Below, one piece after another: positions 14,445 to 25,400 of a stretch of DNA of 64,000 nt (position 1 is the stretch's first letter; every line of letters starts with the position of its first letter). The stretch is from Deinococcus rhizophilus (GTDB lineage: Bacteria; Deinococcota; Deinococci; Deinococcales; Deinococcaceae): positions 1 through 64,000 of the forward strand of contig NZ_JASNGB010000001.1 of the NCBI RefSeq assembly GCF_030271215.1, given 5' to 3'. The notes under the pieces are model-generated. The model was not told the origin of the DNA and did no database searches. It was given only the letters and a program-made list of their open reading frames with translations. The position numbers and the translations under genes were made by a program.

Positions 14445-17010
14445 TGACGGCGGCGGTGCCGTTGTAGAGCCGCACCTGAACCGTGTTCGCCGCGCTGACC
14501 CGCACCGTGTAGCGCAGATCGGCACTCAGGTCAGCAGGCGGCGAGAGGATGGGAATGTCACCCGCCACGGCACCCGTGACCGTGATGCTGAACGCCACCA
14601 CACCATTGGCAGGCACGCTTAGGGGCGCCTGCGTGGACGTTCCGGCCAGGGTTGGGTAGGCCGTTCCTGCCCCCGTCGCCTGCCGGAGACTGCGCCGATC
14701 TGCCCAGGTGGGTGTGCCCGTGACACTGACGCTCGCCAGCCGCCCACGCAGGCGCCCCTCGGGCGCGTAGACCGTGCCCACGTTGTTGAGCGTGAGGGCG
14801 AAACGCGCTCCAGCATCCGTTTCGTCGATTTCCGTATCCGGGGCCAGGCACACCTCCCCTACCTCCAGCAGAAACGCGCCCGTCTGGTACGTGCTGCTCA
14901 TCGCGCCCTGCGCCGTCGAGTTGCCGCTGCTGCGCTGCCGCAGGTTCAGCCGGGCAGCGTTGGACACCAGCAGGGGCAGTGCCGGGTTGTCTCTCGCCTC
15001 CAGGTCCACTGTGAGTTCTCCCCAGGGCACAGCGGCGACTGCGGCGAGGTGCAGGGCACCGAGGAGGCTGGCCCCCGGTACGTTCTCAACCCGGACGCGC
15101 CACACCGCCCGCTTCGGTGTGGCCTCCAGCAACGGCAACCCACCCGCAGGAGGCACAGCCCGATCCGTTACCAGGCGCTCACCCTGGAGCACCAGCCCGT
15201 CCACCTCGATGTTCTCGATGCGGTTGTAGTAGATACGGCTGCGCTGCCCGCCAGGATTGCCGATGCGGGTCAGGGTGTTGTTCCGCAGAACCAACCGCTT
15301 GAGAGAGACGTTGATGGTCAGCGCGTGCTCGTTGGTCGCGCTTCCCCCTTCAAACACGGTTTCCACGTTCTCAATCAGCAGGCGCTCATAGCGCACGTCC
15401 GGGGTGGCGGTGGACGTGCCGTCATACGCCCAGGCGCGGGCGAAGTTCAGCGCAGGCGTGACCGCGCTCCCGGTGCGGCGATGAATCCGGCTGTTGCGAA
15501 CCTCGAAGGTGGCCCCGGCTGGGGCCTCGCTCAGCCCAGACACGGCCCCAGCAATGCCCGCTGTGATGTCGCAGTCGCTCACCCGCGAGTGCAAGGCGTT
15601 CAGGCTCAGGCCACCCGTCACGGTTGCGCCCCGAACGCTGGCCCAGTACGCATTCGCGTGGGCGTCAATGGCCGGGCCGTAGTGCCCACCCTGGAAGCTG
15701 CCGCCCTGCACGCGGTAGATGGTCGGCCAGAATCCCCCAGCCGTCAGGGCGTGCCACCCGGCGCTGATGTTCGCTCCAAGAATGTCCACGTCGCTGAGGT
15801 CTTGCACGCTCAGGCCGTAACTGCCGCCGCTGAGCGCTGGGTTGCGCCCGTCGTGCGCGACCAGGCCCACCACGGCCCCTGCGCTGTTCAGCAAGCCCGC
15901 CGCCTGCTGCCGGAAGCCCCGCAGTGTGACGTTATCCAGCAGCGTGGGCGCCTCGGCATAGTTGAACGTCACCCCATTGCGTTTGTTGAGGTCGGTGGGG
16001 TCATGAAGGAGCGTGACGCGCTCCATACCGCCCGTGACAACCTCGCGCCCGCGCCGCACCACGCGGGCCGGGAACTCTGCCGAGTAGTCGAACAGCAGGC
16101 CCGCGTCAACGATCACCGTGTTCGTGTCCGCGACGTGCAGCACGCGGCGCCGTTCGCCGGTGCGGTAGTACGGGACGCCGCCCGCGAGAGGTTGGCGGGC
16201 GTTGCTGTGTTCCTGGCTGCCGAAAATCAGCAGGGCGTCCCCGGCGCTGCACCCGTGGCCGGGGAGGGTGAGAGAGACGCTCCCCCTGGCGGCGATGAAC
16301 GTCTCAGTGAGCGTCTGCACCTCGTTGGTGTGATCCCAGGTCAGCACCCCGCCCGCGAGCGCCCCGGTGGTTTGCAGGGTGACGTTCCGCAAGGTGACGC
16401 GGCGCATGTCCAGGGCGGCAGGGACGGCGAGGGTGGCGGTGCTGCCTGCCCCGTCCAGCGGCTTCCCAGTCGCCCTTGCATCGGCCACGCGCTGCTGCAT
16501 GTCCCCGTAGGCGTCGGTGCTGCTCAGCCCCGCGAGAGGGATGCTGGAGTTGCTCAGCCAACCCAGCCGGGAGACGCTCGCCCCCACCTTCCGCACGATC
16601 TCCCCGGAGAGGGCGAGGCCGCGCTGCCCCTCGGTGAGCAGGGGGTCCAGTTCAGCGCGGGTGGCGGCCACCTGTTGCACGGCCCCCACGGCGGAGAGGT
16701 TGCTGATGATGGTCTGGTTCTGCTGCCGATCCTGCGCGGTATCGGCCAGCAGTTGCGGCACCGGAGCCAGCGCCTCGCCGACCCGCTGCTCTGCCAACGC
16801 CGCCGCCGCCTCCATCGCCGCGATCTGCCCCGCCGTCGCCTCTGCCGCCGTCAGCAGGGTCTGCCGCTCAGCCTCGGTCACACCAGGGTCCCCCTGCCGC
16901 CCCTGCCGCCCACTCACGCCCACCAGCACGGACGTCACCCGGTCCAGCTTCCGAGGACCATCCGGCGTCAGGACGCCCACCGTATTCCGCAGCTTCTGCC
17001 CTGCGCTCAT
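14401..17010 (-). CDS. Tailspike/tail fibre with right-handed beta-helix
   Basis: 869 aa. A short N-terminal attachment region contains a collagen-like GRQGRQGDPG (about 34-43) and a helical coil to about residue 130. The long middle (about 200-650) repeats strand-turn units of the parallel beta-helix type (VTLRNVTLQTTG, VTLRGFRQQAAG, VEVRNSRIHRRTG-like), as in pectate-lyase-fold tailspikes. The C-terminal 200 residues are beta-rich. It probably binds or cleaves surface polysaccharide. Its 3' end overlaps the convergent polysaccharide-polymerase gene, whose product could alter its receptor. Starts 4 nt inside the preceding gene. Confidence 0.82.
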   Translation of the reverse strand: MSAGQKLRNTVGVLTPDGPRKLDRVTSVLVGVSGRQGRQGDPGVTEAERQTLLTAAEATAGQIAAMEAAAALAEQRVGEALAPVPQLLADTAQDRQQNQTIISNLSAVGAVQQVAATRAELDPLLTEGQRGLALSGEIVRKVGASVSRLGWLSNSSIPLAGLSSTDAYGDMQQRVADARATGKPLDGAGSTATLAVPAALDMRRVTLRNVTLQTTGALAGGVLTWDHTNEVQTLTETFIAARGSVSLTLPGHGCSAGDALLIFGSQEHSNARQPLAGGVPYYRTGERRRVLHVADTNTVIVDAGLLFDYSAEFPARVVRRGREVVTGGMERVTLLHDPTDLNKRNGVTFNYAEAPTLLDNVTLRGFRQQAAGLLNSAGAVVGLVAHDGRNPALSGGSYGLSVQDLSDVDILGANISAGWHALTAGGFWPTIYRVQGGSFQGGHYGPAIDAHANAYWASVRGATVTGGLSLNALHSRVSDCDITAGIAGAVSGLSEAPAGATFEVRNSRIHRRTGSAVTPALNFARAWAYDGTSTATPDVRYERLLIENVETVFEGGSATNEHALTINVSLKRLVLRNNTLTRIGNPGGQRSRIYYNRIENIEVDGLVLQGERLVTDRAVPPAGGLPLLEATPKRAVWRVRVENVPGASLLGALHLAAVAAVPWGELTVDLEARDNPALPLLVSNAARLNLRQRSSGNSTAQGAMSSTYQTGAFLLEVGEVCLAPDTEIDETDAGARFALTLNNVGTVYAPEGRLRGRLASVSVTGTPTWADRRSLRQATGAGTAYPTLAGTSTQAPLSVPANGVVAFSITVTGAVAGDIPILSPPADLSADLRYTVRVSAANTVQVRLYNGTAAVISHTGTWTARVIRS

Positions 17011-17432
17011 GTCGTCACCTCGCGCCGCAGGGTGTACGTCCCATACAGCGGTTTCTGCACGTACTCGTCCGGCGTGCCGAGGTTTTCGACCGCCTCCACG
17101 TCATAGACCCCCGACAGGGCCTTCATGGCCTGCGTGACGGTGTTGGGCAGCCACCCCACCACCGTGGGCAGCTCCCCATACACGCCCCAGTCCCGAGTCT
17201 CTACCCTCCAGCGCTCAGGGGGGATTTCCGCCTCTGCCTCTTTCGCGTCGTGGTTAGCCTTCAGCTTGGCCCGGAACTGTACCCCGGTCAGGTCGGCGGG
17301 GATGCCGGTGCCGGGGACCAGCGCCATTCCGGTGTCGGTGACCTCCAACTCCGGGTCCACGTCAAACGGGACGAAAATGATCTCCTCGTCGTCACCCTGC
17401 ACGAAGGCCTGCTTGACCTCGACGCCCTTCAC
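17007..17432 (-). CDS. Tail-region hypothetical protein
   Basis: 141 aa from a GTG overlapping the preceding stop (GTGA). Beta-rich N-terminus (IIFVPFDVDPELEVTD), a sandwich-like middle (TGVQFRAKLKANHDAKEA) and a helix-strand C-terminus. Its place just before the tailspike suggests a connector or chaperone for it. Not recognised. Confidence 0.7.
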   Translation of the reverse strand: MKGVEVKQAFVQGDDEEIIFVPFDVDPELEVTDTGMALVPGTGIPADLTGVQFRAKLKANHDAKEAEAEIPPERWRVETRDWGVYGELPTVVGWLPNTVTQAMKALSGVYDVEAVENLGTPDEYVQKPLYGTYTLRREVTT

Positions 17433-17644
17433 AGTCCCACCTGCACGGTGCCGCCCGTCTCCGGGTCGGTGTACTCAATCTGTGCGCCGCTGCCGGGCTG
17501 CACCCGCAGGCGCAGGGGGGCCTCCGGGGTCACGGTGGTGGTGTGGCCGATGGTGCCGTTGGCGAGACGCACCCGCACGGGCACGGGATCGCTGCCCAGC
17601 GGCACGATCACGGCGCGTCCCGCCTGCCTGGTGATCTGAATCAT
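17429..17644 (-). CDS. Small tail-region protein
   Basis: 71 aa from the ATG at 17644; the longer open frame upstream is a shadow of the preceding gene. Strand-rich: IQITRQAGRAVIVPLG, VPVRVRLANGTIGH, GAQIEYTDPETGG. Could be a small baseplate or fibre-cap protein. No family recognised. Confidence 0.65.
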   Translation of the reverse strand: MIQITRQAGRAVIVPLGSDPVPVRVRLANGTIGHTTTVTPEAPLRLRVQPGSGAQIEYTDPETGGTVQVGL

Positions 17645-17652
17645 GTTGCTCC

Positions 17653-19881
17653 TCACTGCCCTTCGAAGCGGGCAAACTCCACGCGGTGCCCGTGCACCAG
17701 CACCGCGTTCCCGCTCACCACGGCGCGGCCGATGTACATGCGGTTGTCCACGTGCTCGTAAAACGGGATGGTCTGCGTGTACGGTGGCGGGCACACGTAC
17801 CACCGGTTTTTGTCGTTCTCCTGGGTCAGGTAGTACAGGTTGCGCCGGGCATCCATCACCAGCCCCGCCACCGTTTCGCCCGGCCTGAGGACATCCGGGA
17901 ACACCAGGGCGTCGATGCTGAATTGCCCCGTGATGCCCGCCCAGCCCACCATCAGCACGTGAATCCCCACCCGGTCCGACTCCATATACAGACCTGCTGG
18001 GACGCGCACCCCGCCGCTGGTCACGTCCTCCGGAAGAATCGCGCCGATGGCGATCGGGTAGTGGTCCGAGTGCCCCGTCTCCCCCTCCAGGCCGTACAGC
18101 GTGTCCCTCACCCAGGCGTCCCGCTGCCCGTCGGGGCGCAGGCCCTCCACCGGGAGGTAGCTCACGCCCACGTCGGGGCCATACCCAGCGTCCCCGAACG
18201 TCCACCACAGCGCCGCCGTGCCCATCACCTTCCCGCTGTGGGCGTGCCTCGCGTCGAACTCCCCCGAGACCTTCCACACCATCGTATCGAGGTTCAGGCT
18301 GAGCACCCGGCATTTGCTGCCCTGCCTCCCCCCGGCGCGGGTGAGTTCATTGGGCATGTGGCTGTATTCCCCGAGGTAGACCCGGTTGCCGAAGATGGCG
18401 AGGGCCAACGGCCGCGCCACGGCGTTTGGATGCCGCAGGGCGTCCCCCACCGGGCAGGAAATGTTTTGCCACGTCGCGTTCGCCGTGAGGTCCGAAGTCC
18501 GCCACAGGTCGAAATTGGCCATCAGGACGTACAGCCTTCCCGCGTGCACCAGCATGTCCGACGGCGAGGTCACCTGATTGGCGACCGGCGGCGGCAGCAG
18601 CATCAGGTTCTCCCAGGTGATGCCGGAATCCGTGCTGCGGCAGATCCGTCCGGCGTTGGTGCGCCAGCCATAGGGTTGCTGCGACACCGGGTCCTCCCCG
18701 TACACCCACACCTCTTTAAATCCCTGCCCGATCTGCTCATGCTTGACCGGCACGGTCATCTTTGGCGTGCGCTTGCCGTACAGCGTCAGCGCGGGCGGGG
18801 CTTTCCCCAGCGCGGCCCTGCTCAGGTCCACGCTCTCCGGGCTGAGCGGCACCCCTCGCCCCGCCGTCCCATTCTGGTACCCGATGGGCACGGCGGGCGC
18901 GAGCGGAGCCACCGTCCCGTCATCCAGGATGGTGGTGGTGCCCGCCTCGGTCGTGCCCCACAGCCCGAACCCGTTCAGGGCCGCGCTGTGTTTGTAGATG
19001 CGGTACCCGGTAGCCCCGGCCACGGCGTCCCACGAGAGCTGCACCTGGTAGGGCGTGCCCCAGGTGACCTCACGCTGCACCCACGTGGTTTCCTGTCCTG
19101 CCCCATTCACCGCAGCCAGGTAGTACTCCTGAATGGAATCGGCGGGCATGGTCCCGACGTCGATGGTGTGGGTGAAATTGGTGGGGCTGGTCAGGACCCC
19201 GGATTCGAGCAGGGGGAGCGCGAGGCCCTCCAGGTTGCCGGTCAGTCCGAACTGCGCGGTGGGCGAGGTGGACGCGATCATGGCGTAGTACTCGCCTCCG
19301 GCCACCGCGACCGGGCGCAGGGCCAGGGTGACCGCACCCGCCGTGACGATCTCGCGCCGCTCGGTGGTGGTCACGCGCTGCCCCGCCGCGTTGTAGACGC
19401 TGACCTCCATGAACTGGGCCGGGTGCGCCGTGGTGACCGTCAGGGCCACCCCCGTGAGTGTCATGCCACTCGTCAGGGTGACGGGTGCAAACCGGTACTC
19501 GCGGACCACGCCGTCACTGGCGCGGCGGCCCGTGCTGATGGCATCCACCCCGGCCTGAGGGGGCCCCGCCAGCAGCAGGGCCTCCAGTGCCACGATGCGG
19601 GCTTCCAGGGCGGCGATCTCGGCCCCGTCGGGCCAGGGGGTCAACGTGTAGTTGTCCAGCGTGCCTGGCGTGCCATAGGGGGGCTGCCCATCCACCCGGT
19701 AGGTGGTCCATGTGGCTCGGTCGGTGATGATTGACCCGATGACGTTGGTGTGCCGGACCTCTTGGTCGTTCAGGTTGCTCTCGCGGGCGCGGTCCAGGTA
19801 CTCGGGAATGTCCTCCTTCGCGGGGACGGTGGGCATCACCCGGTCCTTGAGCTTGGTGCCTGGTGGAATGTTCAGTGCCAT
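17653..19881 (-). CDS. Tail receptor-binding-type protein with Fn3-like and beta-propeller parts
   Basis: 742 aa. The N-terminal 70 residues look like a virion-anchoring segment, followed by a short coil (about 87-105, AALEARIVALEALL). Residues about 225-330 resemble a fibronectin type III-like fold (VQLSWDAVAGATGYRIYK). From about 380 to 740 there are BNR/sialidase-like blades (RICRSTDSGITWEN, DLWRTSDLTANATWQN), which suggest a propeller that could bind or cut sugars. No sialidase catalytic set was identified. Starts at the base where the previous stop ends. Confidence 0.7.
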   Translation of the reverse strand: MALNIPPGTKLKDRVMPTVPAKEDIPEYLDRARESNLNDQEVRHTNVIGSIITDRATWTTYRVDGQPPYGTPGTLDNYTLTPWPDGAEIAALEARIVALEALLLAGPPQAGVDAISTGRRASDGVVREYRFAPVTLTSGMTLTGVALTVTTAHPAQFMEVSVYNAAGQRVTTTERREIVTAGAVTLALRPVAVAGGEYYAMIASTSPTAQFGLTGNLEGLALPLLESGVLTSPTNFTHTIDVGTMPADSIQEYYLAAVNGAGQETTWVQREVTWGTPYQVQLSWDAVAGATGYRIYKHSAALNGFGLWGTTEAGTTTILDDGTVAPLAPAVPIGYQNGTAGRGVPLSPESVDLSRAALGKAPPALTLYGKRTPKMTVPVKHEQIGQGFKEVWVYGEDPVSQQPYGWRTNAGRICRSTDSGITWENLMLLPPPVANQVTSPSDMLVHAGRLYVLMANFDLWRTSDLTANATWQNISCPVGDALRHPNAVARPLALAIFGNRVYLGEYSHMPNELTRAGGRQGSKCRVLSLNLDTMVWKVSGEFDARHAHSGKVMGTAALWWTFGDAGYGPDVGVSYLPVEGLRPDGQRDAWVRDTLYGLEGETGHSDHYPIAIGAILPEDVTSGGVRVPAGLYMESDRVGIHVLMVGWAGITGQFSIDALVFPDVLRPGETVAGLVMDARRNLYYLTQENDKNRWYVCPPPYTQTIPFYEHVDNRMYIGRAVVSGNAVLVHGHRVEFARFEGQ

Positions 19882-20654
19882 CAGTAGTACCCCGTGTCAG
19901 GCGGCGGAGGCGGTGGAGGCGGCGCGGCCTGCGTGTAGGTCAGGCTGAGCGTGGTGTTGGCCGTCAGGGTCAGCGTTCGGTCGGGGGGCGGTGTCCAGCC
20001 GTTCACCGCACCCCCTGAGACGCGGTAGGTATGCCCCCCAGTCAGGCCGGGAATGGACGAGGTACCGCCGATCTGCGCCCCGAACACCTGCTGCCCTGTG
20101 GTCAGGTTGGTCACGGTCACCGGCGCGAGCGCTGGCCCAGTGAGCGTCAGGGTCAGCGTGAACGTCGTCGCGGCAGGCGGAGGTGGTGGAGCGGGTGGCG
20201 CGACCGGGTTGGTTCCCGACGCCCCGTTGTGCAGCGGCGTGCCGTTCGCGCGGTACCAGCGCAGCTCCGTCACCTGGCAGACGATGGGGGCAGGCACCAC
20301 CGTCTGCCCCCGCAGCGGTTCCCCGCCCGCGAGCGTGGCCCCACCGACCTTCAGGTACCGCTCGCCCCGCCAGATCTGGTCCGCATGCGCGAGCTGCCGC
20401 TTGACCCGCCAGTACAGGGCATCGAGCTCGGTGTCGCTGCGCCCGTACAGATACCCCGTCGCCGTGTACGCGTAACTCGTCGGAAGCCGGTCCCCGGTAT
20501 GGCGGACCACGACGCTGTCCACCGCGCGGCCCCCCTCCACCGGAGCGGCCTGCAGGTCAAAGGGCGCGTCATAGTCCAGCAGTTCGGCGTCCAGCCACTC
20601 GGATTCGCCCGGCAGCAGGCCTGCCGGGGCAATGTGGATGCGGATCAGGCTCAC
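19881..20654 (-). CDS. Distal tail protein with proline-rich C-terminus
   Basis: 257 aa. Residues 1-140 are an alpha/beta domain (LIRIHIAPAGLLPGE, SYAYTATGYLYGRS). Then a Pro-rich linker, a beta domain about 165-235 with a PASTA/big-like look (VTVTNLTTGQQVFGAQ), and a polyproline end. Position between two large tail proteins fits a distal-tail or baseplate-upper component. Starts in an overlap with the preceding gene. Confidence 0.65.
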   Translation of the reverse strand: MSLIRIHIAPAGLLPGESEWLDAELLDYDAPFDLQAAPVEGGRAVDSVVVRHTGDRLPTSYAYTATGYLYGRSDTELDALYWRVKRQLAHADQIWRGERYLKVGGATLAGGEPLRGQTVVPAPIVCQVTELRWYRANGTPLHNGASGTNPVAPPAPPPPPAATTFTLTLTLTGPALAPVTVTNLTTGQQVFGAQIGGTSSIPGLTGGHTYRVSGGAVNGWTPPPDRTLTLTANTTLSLTYTQAAPPPPPPPPDTGYY

Positions 20655-22408
20655 CAGGCGCTCCCCTCCTTCGCGGTCTTGAGTTGCTGCTCAGCGGCCG
20701 TGAGCTGACGGGTCTGCCGCGCGGCCGTCTGGATGGTCGTGTGGTAGCTGCTGTGGGTCCGCACCCGCCGCAGCTCCGTCACGACCTGGCTCAGTTGCAG
20801 GCCGTCCGGGCGGGGCAGCCCTGTGATGACCGCGGGCGCGATCAGCCGCCCGGCCACCTCCCCCTGGAAGGTCGGATCGCTGTAGGTCGGCGCGTCCCAG
20901 CCGTCCGGAAGGTTCTCCGGGGGTAAGGCCTCGGCCAGCGCATCTGTGATGGCCCCCGGCCGTCCCACCTCCAGGTGCACCCGCCCGCCGCGCACCAGGG
21001 TCACGTAGGCGGGCAGGGACGCGTCCCGCCCTGGACGGCGTCGGTAGACCTGCTGGGCCGCCGGGAAGTCCACCCACACCTCCAGGAGGTAGTGGTAGGT
21101 GCCGCCCCCGATGCTCTCGTACGCCTCAGCGATCAGGTCCTGGGGCGGCGAGAGGCGCAGTTGCAGCTCCGCACCCTGCAGGGGCCGCTCGCCCTGGGAG
21201 AGGTGTGAGAGTGCGTCCTCCCACCGCCCGTCCGGGGTCTGACTGAGCCAGTCCCGCAGGGACAGCACGGCGCCCGTGTCTGCCGCCGTGGGAGCGGCCA
21301 GCTCGTAGTCCTCGTGGGCCGGTGGGGTGAGCGCTTCCTTCCCGCCAGTCACGTAGGCCCGGAAAGGGAACAGCAGGTTCTTCAGCGACCAGCGGGCGGC
21401 CAGGGCGTGCCGACTGGTCGCGCTCTCCCGCACGATCTGGCTGAGCGGCACGCTGATGCGGACCTTCACCCGCACGCTGGAGCGGGGTGCCGGAGCGTCC
21501 CCCCTCACCGTGGCGGCGGCGGGCAGGGTCAGGTAGACCGTCTTCTCGGGGCGTGGCCCCGTGAAATTGGCCTGCCCGTAGGTCGCTTCGATGCCCTCAT
21601 CCGCCTGATCGGCACTGCGGCTGATCAGTTGCACGAAGTTCAGCCGGACCACGAACTCGACGTCGGGGAGGATGAGGTTGTCGGTCCCCGCCGCCGCCAG
21701 CACCCGTGGCGTGAGGACAGTGGGGCGGAGCCGGGTCTGCACCAGGGTGGCCCAGCGCTCGCCCGGGTTGCCCACGGCCTCGGTCACGTAGGCCTGACGC
21801 TCGTAGCCGCTGCTCTGGAGGCGCTGGACCTGCTCGGCCCCCAGGTTGACGGGGGCGCCTCCCGAGGGCCGCCCGATGACCCGCTGCCCGTCCGGGCGCA
21901 CGCCCCAGCCGCCGTCCGGGAAAGGTGCCAGCAGCCGGGCGTGGTGCGCCTCGACGGTCTCCCCGCGTTTGGGCTCGCCCAGCTCGAGGCCGTGGGCACT
22001 GATGGTGTCGTTCACCCAGCCGCCCACGGCGGTGTAGGTTCCCGCGAGGCCTTTGGCGTCGAGGTCCCCCAGGCCCAGGACGGGGAGGGTGTAGCTGCCG
22101 CCCAGCTCGCTGCGGCCGCCGCGCAGGATGCCCGCGGTGCCGATGAAGTCGGGTTTCTGGCCCGTGTCGGGTTGCTCCCAGATCAGGAGCAGGCGGGAGT
22201 CGGGAGGCCAGCCGGGGTCGTGGTCGAGTCCCAGCTCGCCGTAGCGGCACTCGTGGATGGGGCCGTGAGTGAAGGCCCAGGCCCCGTTGAGGGGTCCTGG
22301 GTTGGCGGGGGTCCAGACGGTCTCCAGGCTGAAGTTGCCGCCTGGGTCGATTCGGTAGACGTGAATGACCCAGGGCTCGCGCCCTGGGTGATAGCTGCCG
22401 GTGAGCAT
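20651..22408 (-). CDS. Tail-tip/baseplate protein
   Basis: 585 aa, directly downstream of the tape measure, where siphophages encode the distal tail and tail-tip hub. Residues 1-130 contain strands like those of distal tail proteins (WVIHVYRIDPGGNFSLE, SRLLLIWEQPDTG). The rest is mixed, with a basic helix near the C-terminus. Specific family not recognised; the assignment rests on position and size. Confidence 0.68.
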   Translation of the reverse strand: MLTGSYHPGREPWVIHVYRIDPGGNFSLETVWTPANPGPLNGAWAFTHGPIHECRYGELGLDHDPGWPPDSRLLLIWEQPDTGQKPDFIGTAGILRGGRSELGGSYTLPVLGLGDLDAKGLAGTYTAVGGWVNDTISAHGLELGEPKRGETVEAHHARLLAPFPDGGWGVRPDGQRVIGRPSGGAPVNLGAEQVQRLQSSGYERQAYVTEAVGNPGERWATLVQTRLRPTVLTPRVLAAAGTDNLILPDVEFVVRLNFVQLISRSADQADEGIEATYGQANFTGPRPEKTVYLTLPAAATVRGDAPAPRSSVRVKVRISVPLSQIVRESATSRHALAARWSLKNLLFPFRAYVTGGKEALTPPAHEDYELAAPTAADTGAVLSLRDWLSQTPDGRWEDALSHLSQGERPLQGAELQLRLSPPQDLIAEAYESIGGGTYHYLLEVWVDFPAAQQVYRRRPGRDASLPAYVTLVRGGRVHLEVGRPGAITDALAEALPPENLPDGWDAPTYSDPTFQGEVAGRLIAPAVITGLPRPDGLQLSQVVTELRRVRTHSSYHTTIQTAARQTRQLTAAEQQLKTAKEGSAW

Positions 22409-22428
22409 GGCTCACCTCCTTTCATTGT

Positions 22429-25400
22429 TCAGAACACGGTGCGCGGAGGCGTGGGGGTGGCTCCTGCCACGCTCAGTCGCTCAGCGGCCTGGAAGATGAT
22501 TCCTGCGGCCTGAGCCTGGATGCCCGCCGCCTCCCGCTGGAGCTGAGCCGCCGCCAGGTGAATCTGCCCGGCCTGGTCGTACAGGGCGAGCCGGTCGGTC
22601 AGCCGGGTGATGCTCGCCGAGAGCACCCCCCAGTCGGGCGGCGCGGCCTGCGCCCCGCCGATGACGACCGTGCTGCCGCCGCTGCCGCCGCCCACGCCGC
22701 CATCCAGCTGGCGGCGCAGTTCGGCTTTCTTGGCCTCGTCCTGCTCCCGCTCGTACTGGTACCAGAGCTCCCGGCGCTGCCGGTCGTTCGCGGGGTCAGG
22801 GGCTCCCCCCGCCGCCTCATCCTTCTGGCTGCCGTAGCCGGGGAGGGTGGGGGCGATGTTGGCGATGGGCTCCATCGCGAGCCCCGCGTTGCGCTTGATG
22901 CGCTCGATGATGGCGGGGATGTCGCTGTAGCGCTGCTCCTGAATCGCCCTGGTCAGCTCGGCGAGGTCCTGGGCGACCGCCCCCTCCTTCAGGGCCGCGT
23001 CCACCATCGTTTTCAGGATGAGTTGCCCGACCTCCTGGTCGAAGGACTTGCTCCAGTCCTGCGCCCAGCTGGCCATATCGCCCTTCAGGAAGGCGTTGGT
23101 CATGCTGTTCTGGAACGCGCCGCTGATGCCCGCGCCCAGGGTGGCGAAGATGGTCTGGAGTTCGGCCAGGAGCTTGGCGCTCTCGGTCTTCATGACCTCG
23201 GGGGCGCTGCCGGTGAGCCCCCACCACAGCCGCTTGAAGAACCCGGCGTTCGCCTGCTTCTCGCGGTTGGCAGCGTCCTGCTCCAGGGCCTTCTGCCAGG
23301 GAGACGTGAAGCCCCCGGTGGAGAGCCCCAGGGCGTCTTTCTGAAGCTTGGCCACCTCCAGCATCTCGGCCTTCCAGGCCCGGAACTTCGGCGAGAGGTT
23401 GAGCAGGGCGTTGCCGATCCCGTCGATGGCGCCGACGACCCCGGTGATCGCCTGAATCCAGCCGCCCACGTCGGCAGGATTGACCATCACCTTCGCGATG
23501 CCCACCGCCGCCGTCTGGGCGCTCTCGAAGCCCTTGGCGAACTCCTGCATGGAGTAGCCCAGCACGTCGTTGCCCATCACGTCGGCGATCTGGCCGATGC
23601 CCTGCACGATGAGCTTGGCGTCGTTCAGGAAGGAGTGCCCGAGGTTGAGGCCCTTCAGGATCTTGCTCTTGCCGATGACCTTCTCGATCTGCGCGGCGTA
23701 GGCCGGGTACTGAACCTGGAGGTCGCGCAGGCTGGCGATCTCCGCGTCGTACTGGGCCTGGAACTCCCGCCGGTCCAGCGTCACGAGGCCCACCAGCTGC
23801 TGCTGCCCGTTGCGGATGCCGTTCAGGGCCTGCGCCCGCTCGGCCGTGGCGAGGGCCGCGCCGCCCAGCTCGCGGACCTCGGCGGCCCACGCCCGGTACC
23901 CGGCAGCAATGTCGTGTCGGCCCGCCGCTTCTGCCGCCTGCGCCAGACGCTCCAGCCGGGGCAGAGCGGTCAGCGCCTCAGCCCCGAACTCCTGTATACC
24001 GATGGCCCCCTGCCGCAGCCGGGTGGTCAGGCCGATCAGATCCTGGAGGGTGTCGGCCGCCTGCTGCTCGGCGGTATCAAGGTCGAGGGGTTCGCCGTTG
24101 ATCTGCTCGATGGCCTCCTTCAGCCACTGGAGTTGCTGGGTGGTGAGCTGCCCCTTCTCGCGGGCCTCCTCCAGCCCGGCAATCAGACTGGGGAGGGCGG
24201 CCTCGTCCTCGGCCAGGTCCCGCAGGTCTCCCCCGACCCCCAGCCGCTCCATGAACTCGCCGTAGCGGTTGGCGGGGTTGGTCGCGGTGCGGGCGCCCCG
24301 GCTGACGGCGTCCTCCACCGTGTCCTCGGTGAGGGTGCCCAGCAGATCGAGGTACTCCTGCGCCCCTTTCACCCCGTCCTCCAGGCCCTTGCGGGTGGCG
24401 GCGGGGAGGGACTCGGCAACCCCGGACGCGAGGAACGTCCCCACGTCCTCCATCAGCCCGCGCAGGGCGGCAGGGTCGGTCTCGGCCTCCAGGCGGCTTT
24501 GCAGGTCTCCGGCCTGGATGATGGCGTCCAGCCCACCCCGCCCGGTCCCGCCCGTGCCGTAGCCCTCGCTGCCCGGGGTGTACCCGGTGGCCGTGGGGTA
24601 GGCCTGCTGGAGTTCGGAGCGCAGCTCGGCCAGGTAACCCTGGAGCCGGGCACGCAACCCCTTGGACAGGGTCTCGTCCGCCAGCTTCGTGGTCACCTGA
24701 TCGATCTTGTCCGAGAGGTTGCCCTCCAGTCCGACCACGAAGGAATTGAACTCGGTGTTCAGTTCCAGCGCCTCGCCCAGCCCGTTGAGCTTGTCGATCA
24801 CGGACTGAATGGCGCTGGCCACATCCTCTCCGTTCTCCAGGCGGGTGTAGAGGTCGTCGAGCGTTTCGTACAGGGCGCCGATGGCCCCCTCGGTGTCCCC
24901 CAGGGCTTCGAGCTCGTCGGCCGACTTCATGCCCTCGGACACGACCCGCTCGATCGCCTCGGCCTCCAGCGTCCACACGGCGGTGCGGTCGGCGATGGCC
25001 TGTTTGACCTGTTGCACCACGTCGGCAGCAACCTTGCCCTCGGCGGCGAGTTCCTCCAGCACGCGGACGTACTGTTCGGTGGCCTCGGTGCCCAGCGGGA
25101 TCTGCTCGAGAGCATCCTCCAGGGTGACGGTGTAGCCCTGCCCCGCGCGGGCCGCCCGGTCGTGGCTGTCGGCGAGGTTGCCGTAGGCCCCGGAGGCGAT
25201 CATCGCGTCAATGCCCTGCTGGTACAGGGCCTCAGCGCTGGCCCGCGCCCCCACGAGGTAGGCGTTGCCGGTCAGGCCCGCCCGGGCGATGGCCGCGTCG
25301 ATCTCGTCGATCTTCTCCCGGAAGGCGTCCAGGGTGCCCTGATCCACCGAGTCGGCAGCGATCTTGCCCCGGATGCCGTCGGCCAGCTCGGAGTAGGCGT

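Noticed and set aside
15049..19734. Two plus-strand open frames of about 680 codons opposite the tailspike and the propeller-type tail protein
   Set aside because: Low-complexity His/Arg/Gly-rich translations with no start signals; the minus-strand genes explain the region.
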